A stretch of 64,000 nt of DNA from Microbacterium rhizomatis (lineage in GTDB: Bacteria > Actinomycetota > Actinomycetes > Actinomycetales > Microbacteriaceae), in assembly GCF_008710745.1 (NCBI RefSeq), contig NZ_VYSA01000004.1:62001-126000 (forward strand), written 5' to 3'. Each line of letters starts with the position of its first letter. Within the stretch, counting starts at the first letter, position 1. Shown here piece by piece: positions 50,542 to 59,868 of the stretch. The position numbers and the translations under genes are program-made. The notes under the pieces are model-generated. The model ran no database searches. It was not told the DNA's origin and saw only the letters and a program-made list of their open reading frames with translations.

Positions 50542-50802
50542 TCAGGAGAGCCGTTTAGCAAGTTCGTCGATCTTGTCGGGCCGGAAGCCCGACCAGTGAT
50601 CTTCATCGGTGATGACGACGGGTGCCTGCAGGTAGCCGAGCTCTTTCACCATCTCGAGCGCGGCCGGGTCCTGCGAGACGTCGGCGATCTCGTAGTCGAT
50701 GCCCTTGTCGTCGAGCGCACGGTAGGTCGCGTTGCACTGGACGCAGGATTTTTGGCTGTACAGAAGAATCTGCTGATCAGAAGAGTGTCTAGTACATCTC
50801 AA
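50542..50802 (-). CDS. nrdH: NrdH-redoxin (atypical N-terminus)
   Basis: Thioredoxin-fold glutaredoxin-like protein of 86 residues with the NrdH active site CVQCNATYRALD (Cys-x-x-Cys) and the C-terminal APVVITDEDHWSGFRPDKIDEL, both typical of NrdH, the electron donor of class Ib ribonucleotide reductase. Normal NrdH starts about eight residues before YSxxxC; here the only start is a TTG that gives MRCTRHSSDQQILLYSQK, with no ribosome site. No nrdI, nrdE or nrdF follows. It may be a displaced extra copy whose 5' end was replaced by a rearrangement. Confidence 0.75.
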   Translation of the reverse strand: MRCTRHSSDQQILLYSQKSCVQCNATYRALDDKGIDYEIADVSQDPAALEMVKELGYLQAPVVITDEDHWSGFRPDKIDELAKRLS

Positions 50803-50875
50803 CCCAGTAGAGATGTTGCGTCCAGCGCATCACTACCGGATTCTCAGACCTCCTGCGTCCGGCCGCGCGGCGTTT

Positions 50876-51451
50876 CTACTTATCCGACACCAGCAGCAAC
50901 TCGAAGGGTTCGCCGTCCTGCGTGCCGACGTTCAACGACTCTGAGGGCAATCCGCTCGTGTCGCCGATAAGCAAGTTCGGGGTCACAGCCGTGAGTCCAG
51001 CATCTACTAAGACACTGTTCTCGAGGACTACCGCATCGGGAAGGAGATAGCTCTCGGACGTCACGAACTCTCCGGAGTCCAACCGAGAACCGATACTCAG
51101 CGGCACTCCAGTTTCTTTGAACACTTCGGGGTCGGTGCAGGAAGAGGCAGTGAGACCAGTCGCGCGGATCGTTGTGATTAGGCAGACGTTTCCGGCCGCG
51201 TCCAAGCCCACCAAGTGGTCACCCACATCGTCGGATGCGACTTCGACGAGGCTAGATACATCGATTCCGCCATCGCCCATTTCGGCGTATACGGACTCGT
51301 CAGCCACCGAAGCCGCCGATCCTGCATACAAGACGCTTAGTGGCAAGACACCGGCCGACGCCGCCGAGGTTGCGATGAGGACGCTTGCTCCTATTGAAAG
51401 TGCTGCGCCAGCGGCTGCGCCGCCAGCGATCCAGAATCTCTTTCTCATCAT
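50876..51451 (-). CDS. exported hypothetical protein (191 aa)
   Basis: Protein of about 191 residues with a clear export signal: MMRKRFWIAGGAAAGAALSIGASVLIATSAASAG, then a mature acidic domain with one Cys pair (CLITTIRATGLTASSC) and strand-like segments. ATG at 51451 has GAGGAGG six bases upstream. It starts 10 bases after the stop of the second small secreted protein gene, so it is the last gene of an operon of exported products that reads away from the gamma-butyrolactone cassette. No family recognised; it could be an immunity or processing partner of the two small secreted proteins. Confidence 0.75.
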   Translation of the reverse strand: MMRKRFWIAGGAAAGAALSIGASVLIATSAASAGVLPLSVLYAGSAASVADESVYAEMGDGGIDVSSLVEVASDDVGDHLVGLDAAGNVCLITTIRATGLTASSCTDPEVFKETGVPLSIGSRLDSGEFVTSESYLLPDAVVLENSVLVDAGLTAVTPNLLIGDTSGLPSESLNVGTQDGEPFELLLVSDK

Positions 51452-51461
51452 TTCCTCCTCG

Positions 51462-51836
51462 TTATGGGGTGAACCTGAAGCAATCGAGGCCGCCCGTGCT
51501 TCCGTTTGTGCTGGACCATCTGCACTGAACCCGACTGTTCGCATAGGAGGAGCTGTACGGTCCTATGCTCACGTACGAGAGTGCTCCTCCCTCGGCGTAG
51601 GCGATCGTGCCGCTTCCTTGGAGGAGCGTCACTCGCAGCGTGCCTCCGACGCAGCAGGGCAGGGCGTATCCCTGTCCGCCGACGTGAGTTCCCAGAACGC
51701 TTGTCACCGAGCCGCCGTTAGTAACTGACGTGTTGTAAGAAAACTGCACACTCGAATACGCCCAGGCTGCGGTGGGCGCCGCTAGTAACAGGACCGCTGC
51801 GATCACTCCACCGGAAACGACTACACGCCTTCTCAT
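51462..51836 (-). CDS. small secreted Cys-containing protein B
   Basis: Exported protein of 124 residues: signal peptide MRRRVVVSGGVIAAVLLLAAPTAAWA, then a mature part of about 98 residues with GTHVGGQG, PCCVGGTLRVTLL, and a C-terminus RVQCRWSSTNGSTGGLDCFRFTP. It is paralogous to the upstream gene: both share the GTHxGG turn, a late SRVQC/SRSQC-type motif and the ending Cys-x-Arg-aromatic-Thr-Pro. The ATG overlaps the preceding stop by 4 bases and has GGAGG upstream. Class unknown; size and layout would fit a bacteriocin, a secreted peptide-like adhesin or an inhibitor. Confidence 0.78.
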   Translation of the reverse strand: MRRRVVVSGGVIAAVLLLAAPTAAWAYSSVQFSYNTSVTNGGSVTSVLGTHVGGQGYALPCCVGGTLRVTLLQGSGTIAYAEGGALSYVSIGPYSSSYANSRVQCRWSSTNGSTGGLDCFRFTP

Positions 51837-52207
51837 GGCGTGTACCTCCAGCAGGTCAGGTACTGCGGACCTTGATTTCCCGTCGTATCTGTCCAGTAGC
51901 ACTGGCTTCTACTGAGAGTGCGAGCGGGATGAACCATGGAGACGTTCGTTCCGTAGGCTGACGCGGATGCTTGATCCGTCACGCCGCCCTGGTTGACCGT
52001 CCGGATGTGTTGGAATACCGCGCTGTTCTCCACCGATATCTGTGCGCGACCGCCAGTGTGCGTTCCCTGCGGGCTGGAGACTGGATAGCTCGGGCCGACT
52101 CCTACGCCGCTCGCGTATTGAATGGTCGCCGCGTATGCCGGCATAGCCACACCCAAAGCGACAATTAGACCCGCAACGACAGCAGCCGAAATTTTAGCCG
52201 ATCTCAT
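51833..52207 (-). CDS. small secreted Cys-containing protein A
   Basis: Exported protein of about 124 residues: signal peptide MRSAKISAAVVAGLIVALGVAMPAYA, mature part with PQGTHTGGRAQISVEN and the C-terminus RSQCYWTDTTGNQGPQYLTCWRYTP. ATG at 52207 has TAGGGGACAG upstream; an ATG at 52234 directly after the TAA of the small ORF upstream is also possible and would add nine residues. It overlaps its paralogue B (ATGA). The pair lies 400 bases from a divergent gamma-butyrolactone receptor gene. No database family is recognised from the sequence. Confidence 0.78.
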   Translation of the reverse strand: MRSAKISAAVVAGLIVALGVAMPAYAATIQYASGVGVGPSYPVSSPQGTHTGGRAQISVENSAVFQHIRTVNQGGVTDQASASAYGTNVSMVHPARTLSRSQCYWTDTTGNQGPQYLTCWRYTP

Positions 52208-52234
52208 CTGTCCCCTAAGAAGAGTGGTACTCAT

Positions 52235-52390
52235 TTACATCCACCACGCCGGCGATGTGTATGTGGGAGGCAGCACATCAACTGAACGGAGCTGCCGCTC
52301 ATCCTCTTCACGGGGAGGGTCCCCGAACGGGTCGGGCGGAAGCTCCACCCGCTGACGGCGCCACTTGATGCGCTTGATTGCGAGTTTCAT
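52235..52390 (-). CDS. small basic protein (51 aa)
   Basis: ATG at 52390 after GGGG opens 51 codons ending directly before an ATG of the next gene (TAA-ATG). The product has a very basic N-terminus (MKLAIKRIKWRRQRVELPP) and an acidic middle, with no signal peptide. Codon use is normal for the region. It is the first gene of the leftward operon for the secreted proteins. Function unknown; a small regulator or a peptide substrate of the system is possible. Confidence 0.5.
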   Translation of the reverse strand: MKLAIKRIKWRRQRVELPPDPFGDPPREEDERQLRSVDVLPPTYTSPAWWM

Positions 52391-52486
52391 AGGTAAACCC
52401 CGATCTAAATGATCAGCGTGACGCTTGTGCCGGGTGGCGGTTGCTGCGGTCGACGGTGGCTCACAAGTCCACTCGCGCTATTCGTT

Positions 52487-52506
52487 AGTAAATCGCGTGT
52501 CTTACT
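52487..52506. promoter_or_regulatory. candidate autoregulatory element of the butyrolactone receptor
   Basis: Dyad AGTAAATCGCGTGTCTTACT with 5-base arms and partial inner symmetry, midway between the divergent operons starting at 52390 and 52608. Part of it (GTCTTACTT, 52499-52507) recurs at 52558-52566, 42 bases before the receptor ATG. The remainder of the 217-base gap holds no gene. Confidence 0.45.
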
Positions 52507-52607
52507 TACAGCGAGTATGCGACCGATCTGTGCGGCTGTCAACGGTAGTAGTGGATAGTCTTACTTTGTATTCGCAGAGCAGACGACGTGGCGTAGAGGG
52601 AACCATC

Positions 52608-53261
52608 ATGGTTGAGCAGCAGAAGAAAGTCGGCGTGGAGCCTGAGGCTCGGCGAACTGCACGGGTGATGCAAGAGCGCTCCGTTTCGACGCGGACGAAT
52701 CTGCTCGAAGGTGCAGCGCGTGTGTTTTCTCGATTGACCTACGCAGAGGCTCGCCTCAAGGACGTGGCTGACGAATCTGGCATAAGTGCCGGATCGATGT
52801 ACTTCCACTTCGGCAATAAGGCAGACCTGGCTCGTGCCATACTCCAGGCTCAGCAAGAACGCATGACGGCTACTCTCACCGAGGTTCTTCAGCAGGAGAC
52901 GTCTGGGTTGACCGCTCTACTCGCCGTGAGTCGTCAGCTTGGACAGCTGATCTCTTCGGACGTTGTGGTGCAGGCTGGTATCAAGCTTGGAATGCAGCCT
53001 GGACCAGATCTGGAGACAGACGCCAAAGATCCCTACTTCGAATGGATCAAGATCGCTGCGTCGCTGATCCGTCAAGGCATCGAGGACGGTTCGGTCGCAC
53101 CGACGGTAGACGCTGACGCCGCCGCGGAGTACGTCAATGTTGTGCTCGTCGGTGCGCAGGTTCTTTCGGAGCTTGAGGATTCGTGGGCATCGCTGCCCCA
53201 GAGACTAGAGCGGATGAAACCGCTACTAATCCAAGCCCTGAGCGTCGACGCCACGAGCTGA
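52608..53261 (+). CDS. gamma-butyrolactone receptor-like TetR regulator
   Basis: TetR protein of 217 residues with the pattern of ArpA/ScbR-type butyrolactone receptors. The helix-turn-helix is ARLKDVADESGISAGSMYFHFGNKADLARAIL (about 55-86), with the family hallmark YFHFGNK, then VVVQAGIKLGMQPG and DPYFEWIKIAASLIRQGIEDG, and the C-terminal VVLVGAQVLSELEDSW. The next gene encodes an AfsA homologue, which supports the assignment. ATG at 52608 is preferred to the long reading from 52425. It probably represses its own operon and the divergent secreted-protein operon until the signal is bound. Confidence 0.82.
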   Translation: MVEQQKKVGVEPEARRTARVMQERSVSTRTNLLEGAARVFSRLTYAEARLKDVADESGISAGSMYFHFGNKADLARAILQAQQERMTATLTEVLQQETSGLTALLAVSRQLGQLISSDVVVQAGIKLGMQPGPDLETDAKDPYFEWIKIAASLIRQGIEDGSVAPTVDADAAAEYVNVVLVGAQVLSELEDSWASLPQRLERMKPLLIQALSVDATS

Positions 53262-53274
53262 AAGGCGGCATACC

Positions 53275-54159
53275 GTGAGCGCTCAGGCCGACAACGTGTG
53301 CCAGAGCGCGGCGGAAATGTGCACGGCCGGTGCCGGAAGTCTCATCGCTGGCCGCACCGCCGGCCTCATACTCTGGTGGAGAGTTCACCCCTCAGACGCA
53401 CACAAGCAAGATCCGCGGAACCTGTGGCTGAATACTGCGCGGATTGACAGACAAGGCAGATTCATTGTCGACTTTTCGATCCCCCCCGGCACTCATGACG
53501 TGCGATTCGTGGATCTGGTTGAAGTAGAGAGGCAGGCGGGTATCGTCTTCGCCCACCGTTGCCTTGGTGTCGCCGACGACGCTGAGTTTGTCCTCTCCGA
53601 CATCTCTCTACAGCTGAGCCCGGACATACGGTGGCAGAGTCGCCGTGGTCTCAGCGGCACGATACAAGTCTCGGTCGCCGACCCGCACGCGACGGCAATC
53701 CCGCTCAGAAGAGCAACGATGGACTTCTCGATACGAATACACGGACAGAAGTCCGGACGTGGCCGCGCTATCGTGCGGTTCCTCCCGGCGAAGCTGTACG
53801 CGCGCATCCGGGAGAAATCCCTCGCCTCCACAACTCACTTACCTGAGAACGCCTGGCCCAAGCGGCCACGTCAGGACGCGGTCATCGTGGACACGCGGGA
53901 CTCACTCATTGAGGATCATTCCGCAGATCATGTTCCTGGGATGGCGATCGCCGCCGCGATCGAACGAGTGGCCGCGGACCTCGACGAACGAGCTTTGCGG
54001 GGGCTGTCGCTTACCTTTCGCGAGTATCTCGAGCACTCCTTGCCGACGGTGTTGTGCGTAGAGAGTGTTCATGATGGGGAGATGCAGGGAACCGTCCAGC
54101 AGGCCGGGGTCACGAAAGCGGTCTTCAGCGGACTGATGAACACGCATGGGAACCAATGA
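53275..54159 (+). CDS. AfsA-like gamma-butyrolactone synthase (hotdog repeat)
   Basis: Protein of 294 residues with two AfsA hotdog repeats. Repeat 1 has VDLVEVERQAGIVFAH (about 80-94), repeat 2 has DHVPGMAIAAAIERVA (about 218-233); these are the two signature helices of the A-factor synthase family, which joins a beta-ketoacyl-ACP to dihydroxyacetone phosphate. The start is GTG 53275 with AAAGGCGG upstream. It is 13 bases after the receptor stop and overlaps the SDR start by 4 bases. The product would make a diffusible lactone precursor in the cytoplasm. Confidence 0.85.
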   Translation: MSAQADNVCQSAAEMCTAGAGSLIAGRTAGLILWWRVHPSDAHKQDPRNLWLNTARIDRQGRFIVDFSIPPGTHDVRFVDLVEVERQAGIVFAHRCLGVADDAEFVLSDISLQLSPDIRWQSRRGLSGTIQVSVADPHATAIPLRRATMDFSIRIHGQKSGRGRAIVRFLPAKLYARIREKSLASTTHLPENAWPKRPRQDAVIVDTRDSLIEDHSADHVPGMAIAAAIERVAADLDERALRGLSLTFREYLEHSLPTVLCVESVHDGEMQGTVQQAGVTKAVFSGLMNTHGNQ

Positions 54160-54962
54160 AGATGTCACAGGGTCGGGGGCTCGCAGTGGTGACTGGTGCG
54201 ACTGGTGGGATTGGGGCTGCAATATGTCTGCGCCTGCAAGCCGACGGGTACGGAATCATCGCGGAATACCGATCCAGCCACGAAAAGGCGGGTGAGCTTG
54301 GCGACCACATTCGCGGACGTGGAACCTTCTTCAAAGCGGTATGTTCTGACTTGAGCACACCGGACGGAGTCAAGGCGGTGGTGCGCGCCGTTCGCGAGAC
54401 GCTCGACGATCATCCCGAGTACGAGCTAAGAGCTCTCATCAACAATGCTGCCAAACTGCTCGGGCCAGCATTCGGCGAGGCTACCGTGGAGCAGTTCGAC
54501 CACTACATGGCTGTGAACGTCCGAGCCCCTTACTTCCTCTGTCAGGAGCTCTCACCCCTTATGACGGCGGGCAGCAGCATCGTAAACATTTCTTCCGCCA
54601 GCGCCCACTTCTCCAGCCCCGGCGACATCATTTATGCGATGAGCAAGACAGCACTCGAATCACTCACGCGCAACATGGCCGAGGCGATCGCCGGCCAGGG
54701 GCTCCGTGTCAACTCGGTAATCCCCGGTTTCACGGACAATGGGCATCCAGAGTTCCACGACCCTTCGGCTCTGGAGTACATGTCGAGTTTCTCAGTGCTC
54801 GGCGGTGTGGCCGACCCCCAAGTAGTCGCGGACGCGGTGAGCTTTCTCGTCTCGGATCGGGCGAACCGTACGACAGGCACTGCCTTGGACGTAACGGGAG
54901 GGAGCACCGTCGGCGCCCGGAAACGCTCCGTCTCCTCCGTACGTCAGTTCACCGAAAAATAG
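54156..54962 (+). CDS. SDR, probable butenolide/ketone reductase of the lactone pathway
   Basis: SDR of 268 residues: VVTGATGGIGAAICLRL at the N-terminus, LINNAAKLLGPAF near 95, IVNISSASAHFSSPGDIIYAMSKTALE with Ser, Tyr and Lys, and TGTALDVTGGST at the C-terminus. In Streptomyces a reductase encoded with the synthase and receptor reduces the side-chain ketone or butenolide intermediate (for example BarS1/ScbB-type roles). The ATG overlaps the AfsA-like stop (ATGA), so the three genes are one operon. Which bond it reduces is inferred from context only. Confidence 0.82.
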   Translation: MKMSQGRGLAVVTGATGGIGAAICLRLQADGYGIIAEYRSSHEKAGELGDHIRGRGTFFKAVCSDLSTPDGVKAVVRAVRETLDDHPEYELRALINNAAKLLGPAFGEATVEQFDHYMAVNVRAPYFLCQELSPLMTAGSSIVNISSASAHFSSPGDIIYAMSKTALESLTRNMAEAIAGQGLRVNSVIPGFTDNGHPEFHDPSALEYMSSFSVLGGVADPQVVADAVSFLVSDRANRTTGTALDVTGGSTVGARKRSVSSVRQFTEK

Positions 54963-55277
54963 GGCCAAGCCCCGCTCGGACCGAAACTCCGTGGGTATCA
55001 CCGTGATACTCCGGCAGGTACGACCGCCAGCTCCTCGTTCGAACATCTAGGCATCGTCGTTGGCATCGCACTCACCATCGCAGCGATGGCGACGGACACA
55101 GGGTCAGTGGCCAGGTCGTGCTTTCCGAGGCTCGTCGGGCGCCAAGAAGCGAATGAAACAGTCACCCCACAAGTGAGCACTCGCGAATAGTGCTCAACGT
55201 GAGAAAGTACTTGCACCAGACAAGAACGGGCAGATCAGCGGCGAATCGGTCTCGCAAGACGCCGTCGGTTTGTTGCA
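54963..55277. other. 315 bases without a gene
   Basis: No convincing frame on either strand and no strong terminator after the SDR. The boundary between the butyrolactone cassette and the leftward operon from 57336. Confidence 0.4.
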
Positions 55278-55463
55278 CTAAACGCCGCGCCGTTGCGCGA
55301 AACTGAGGCCGACGTAAGGGAGATGCTCGCGGAAGACAACAGCGGTTAGTGTTCCGCCGGTAGGGAGTTTCGTGCCGATGGCGTAGACGAATGGATCCGT
55401 GTCGATCTCCGCGCCGGTCACGGTGAGGCCATCGATGACGAGGTCCACTCCGTGCCGGACCAC
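55278..55463 (-). CDS. small hypothetical protein (61 aa)
   Basis: GTG at 55463, 11 bases after the upstream stop, opens 61 codons with strong third-position GC. The product has alternating strand-like segments (VDLVIDGLTVTGAEID, GGTLTAVVFREHLPYVGLSF), suggesting a small beta-domain. No family recognised. Last gene of the operon that begins with the PadR at 59819, before the insertion. Confidence 0.55.
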   Translation of the reverse strand: MVRHGVDLVIDGLTVTGAEIDTDPFVYAIGTKLPTGGTLTAVVFREHLPYVGLSFAQRRGV

Positions 55464-55474
55464 GCGCTCTGAGG

Positions 55475-55960
55475 TCAGCGCGGGCGAATCCAGTGCAGCC
55501 CGAGTCCGAGTTGCTCACGGAAGTGGTTCATCAGGATGTGGTTCGCGTGGTGGACGAGGAGGTAAGCGAGGGTGGTGTACTCGGACTCGGTGCGATGCCA
55601 GGCTGTCTGCACCGCCTCCCACAGCATCGGGTACCGCATGCGTTCGACGGACTCGATCAGCCACGCCGGGCGCGGCCACGGCGGGACCTCCTCGATCGAC
55701 CGACGGGTCCGCTCATCAAGGTCGGCTAAGTTCACCGGGTCGGACTTGTCGCTCGGGTTTCGCCACAACGTCGCCGAAACGCTCGCAGTCATCACGCTCA
55801 TGACGCGCCCATCGGTACTGGAGCTCACGCCAATGTCGGTGACACCTACAGCGTGTTGCGCAGCGAAGCCGTAGATGGGAATCGGCATGCTCTTGAGTAG
55901 CTTTTCCCGTTCGGATCGTGGGTCGGGTGCGTCCTCGGGGAGAATTCCAGTGAACTGCAT
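55475..55960 (-). CDS. hypothetical protein (161 aa), DinB-like helix possible
   Basis: Soluble protein of 161 residues. ATG at 55960 with AAGGATAGGAAAG upstream. The N-terminal part is polar; the C-terminal part is a helix bundle-like stretch with LAYLLVHHANHILMNHFREQLGLG, whose two His-containing helices recall metal-binding DinB/helix-bundle proteins, but no family is certain. It follows the membrane protein by 5 bases and so belongs to the PadR-linked operon. The longer reading to 56833 is an antisense-like extension over the membrane gene and is not used. Confidence 0.65.
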   Translation of the reverse strand: MQFTGILPEDAPDPRSEREKLLKSMPIPIYGFAAQHAVGVTDIGVSSSTDGRVMSVMTASVSATLWRNPSDKSDPVNLADLDERTRRSIEEVPPWPRPAWLIESVERMRYPMLWEAVQTAWHRTESEYTTLAYLLVHHANHILMNHFREQLGLGLHWIRPR

Positions 55961-55965
55961 CTTTC

Positions 55966-57336
55966 CTATCCTTGCGTTGTTCGGAACGCGGGCGGGATTG
56001 CAGCCTGCTCCCCATGAGGGATCGGAGCGTCTTTCGGACGGGGTCTCGTGAAAACGATGACAATGACGATCGCCGCGATCGGGACCGCGAATGCGAGCAT
56101 CGGAACGACCGTCATGCCAAACAGTGCCGCATAGCCGACGCCCAAGGCAGCGCCGACAGCGACTCGGAGGAGGAGCGTGCCACGCAAGCGTGGGATGCTC
56201 CACCAAGCGACGGCCGTGCCACTGAGGGCGGCCGACAAGCCCATCCACAGGGTCATCTCCGGGCCCGCCGGTGCGTAAACGTAGGCGATCGCGATCGCGG
56301 TGAGACCGAGAACTACGAGACCGAGCGGCCCGCAGACCGCTGCCCGGCCGTGGCGCGTAGAAACAACCAGAGCAATTGCTGCAAGGAGTGGGATGGCTGC
56401 GGCGAAGAGGATGGTAATGCCCTGGCCCATAGCGATCGTCGTATCGGTAGCGGCCGATGACCACCCCGCACCGGTGAACGCGTACGCAACTCCCACCGCT
56501 CCAAAGGTGGCGCTCACGACGGTGAGCCAGAGAACCAGGCCGCGAACGTCGGAAGGCCGCGATCTTTTCGCTGGTACCGATGCAGAAGAGAGCCGGACGC
56601 GCCGGCCGCTGATCGTGCGGAGCGCCACCACGGCGACGACTGCCGCCGTGGTGGTGGACACCGTCGGATTGATCAGGGAGAGGCCCAGCGCGGGTGCCGC
56701 GACTGCACCAGCGAAGAGGGCCAGGAGGAGTCGGGCAAACCACGGCCATCGGGTGCGGTAAAGCAGTCCGTCGACACCGAGGCCGATGCCTACCGCCCCT
56801 ACTAGCCATGCCAACCCGAAGAGGACACCCCACGCCCCCGCCAGACCGGTTAGCGGCTGATTCGCGTCAGCGAGACGGAACCCCCAGGCCCAGGAAAGCT
56901 GCGTCAACGCAGCGAGCAACAGTGCAATCAAAAGTATGGGGAGCACGAGGAGGGCACGCGGCGGTGTGACCCACCGTCGCTCCTGGGCGACCGCCACCAG
57001 CGCAACCGCAGCCAGCATCGGGGCGACACCCATTGTCACAAGCCCAACAGCCCAGCCCGGCCCAGGTCCCCCACTCACGCCAGTCAAGAGCCCCACCCAA
57101 GACAAGGCACCCAGCGTGATCGCCAGCAACGACGCCCACAGCGCCACCCGCGCATCGAGACGGAGACCCACCCCGTTGACGAACGCGGAGAACCGGTCAC
57201 CCGCTGACGGCGCCGCGCGCTGTTCGTGATCCGCCTGATCGCGCAAGCTATCTATAAACACGGCACCGTTCGCCCGCCGCCACCACGCCGGATACCAGCA
57301 CACTGATCGCGCGAAATCGTCCCGCAGCCGGCGTGT
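55966..57336 (-). CDS. PadR-linked membrane protein (cut off from its regulator by IS21 insertion)
   Basis: Integral membrane protein of 456 residues. A soluble N-terminus (VTRRLRDDFARSVCWYPAWWRRANGAVFIDSLRD) is followed by about twelve hydrophobic helices. The N-terminal WYPxWWRR pattern matches the shorter paralogue at 49682-50431. GTG at 57336 has GGGAG upstream and is restored as overlapping the PadR stop when the insertion element is removed. The open frame upstream to 57408 is read into the insertion element end and is an artefact. After the insertion its only nearby promoter would have to come from the element. Confidence 0.75.
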   Translation of the reverse strand, partial: TRRLRDDFARSVCWYPAWWRRANGAVFIDSLRDQADHEQRAAPSAGDRFSAFVNGVGLRLDARVALWASLLAITLGALSWVGLLTGVSGGPGPGWAVGLVTMGVAPMLAAVALVAVAQERRWVTPPRALLVLPILLIALLLAALTQLSWAWGFRLADANQPLTGLAGAWGVLFGLAWLVGAVGIGLGVDGLLYRTRWPWFARLLLALFAGAVAAPALGLSLINPTVSTTTAAVVAVVALRTISGRRVRLSSASVPAKRSRPSDVRGLVLWLTVVSATFGAVGVAYAFTGAGWSSAATDTTIAMGQGITILFAAAIPLLAAIALVVSTRHGRAAVCGPLGLVVLGLTAIAIAYVYAPAGPEMTLWMGLSAALSGTAVAWWSIPRLRGTLLLRVAVGAALGVGYAALFGMTVVPMLAFAVPIAAIVIVIVFTRPRPKDAPIPHGEQAAIPPAFRTTQG

Positions 57337-57348
57337 CACGAAAAGGCT

Positions 57349-57353
57349 CCCGC
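57349..57353. repeat. 5-bp target-site duplication, left copy (right copy 59485-59489)
   Basis: CCCGC lies directly outside the left end of the insertion element and again directly outside its right end. IS21-family elements make 4-8 bp duplications, so the insertion is intact at both ends. Confidence 0.8.
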
Positions 57354-57422
57354 TGTCGGCGGCGCTCGAGAACTGGTCGGTAGCGGCGCGCGCTCGAAAA
57401 GTGAACACTCGACGATTGGAGT

Positions 57423-59422
<2,000 letters not shown>

Positions 59423-59444
59423 ACTGCCCGCAACCGTTCGCTTT

Positions 59445-59819
59445 TCACGCGCCGAAACTGTTCAGAATTCGAGCGCCGCCGACACCCGCTGGCATCCGGG
59501 CAAATCCGTGCACCGCCAGCTGTGTCCGTGCCGCTCGAGCGGAGCGTTCCATCAACTCCGCCTCCGCCGACAATCGCGCAGCGCCCTCGCCTGTGATGAC
59601 GAAATACCGTCGAGCACGGCCAGCCACAATCTCTTCACCGTCCGCTGCGATTGAGCCTTCCAACACGAGCCGGTCCAGAGCCGCATACAAGCTGGCCACC
59701 TTCAACGACACCCGCCCACCGGACGCATCCGATGTCTCTCGGAGGATCTCGTACCCATGCCTCCGCCCGGAGGCTAGAGCAGTCAGAATCCAGAACGATG
59801 GCTGAGACAGGGGCGCGGT
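59445..59819 (-). CDS. PadR regulator with 3' end replaced by the insertion element
   Basis: PadR repressor of about 124 residues: SFWILTALASGRRHGYEILRE near the N-terminus, then ALDRLVLEGSIAADGEEIVAGRARRYFVI. ATG at 59819 is used. The last codons (VGGARILNSFGA) come from the IS21 right end. Joining the flanks of the insertion gives an original ending MPAGAFS whose TGA overlaps the GTG of the membrane gene at 57336. The winged-helix part is complete, so the protein may still bind DNA. A dyad 14-34 bases upstream of the ATG is its likely operator. Confidence 0.85.
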   Translation of the reverse strand, partial: TAPLSQPSFWILTALASGRRHGYEILRETSDASGGRVSLKVASLYAALDRLVLEGSIAADGEEIVAGRARRYFVITGEGAARLSAEAELMERSARAARTQLAVHGFARMPAGVGGARILNSFGA

Positions 59820-59832
59820 CATGAAGGCGAGC

Positions 59833-59853
59833 ATATTCCAGACTCTGGAGTAT
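59833..59853. promoter_or_regulatory. candidate PadR operator
   Basis: Near-perfect dyad, arms ATATTCCAGA (59833-59842) and TCTGGAGTAT (59844-59853) around one central C, directly upstream of the PadR start. Confidence 0.65.
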
Positions 59854-59868
59854 GAACACCCACCATTT

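Noticed and set aside
55961..56833. Extension of the 161-residue protein at 55475 to a 452-residue product
   Set aside because: The added part overlaps the membrane protein in another frame and is His/Arg/Pro-rich; ATG 55960 has a good ribosome site.
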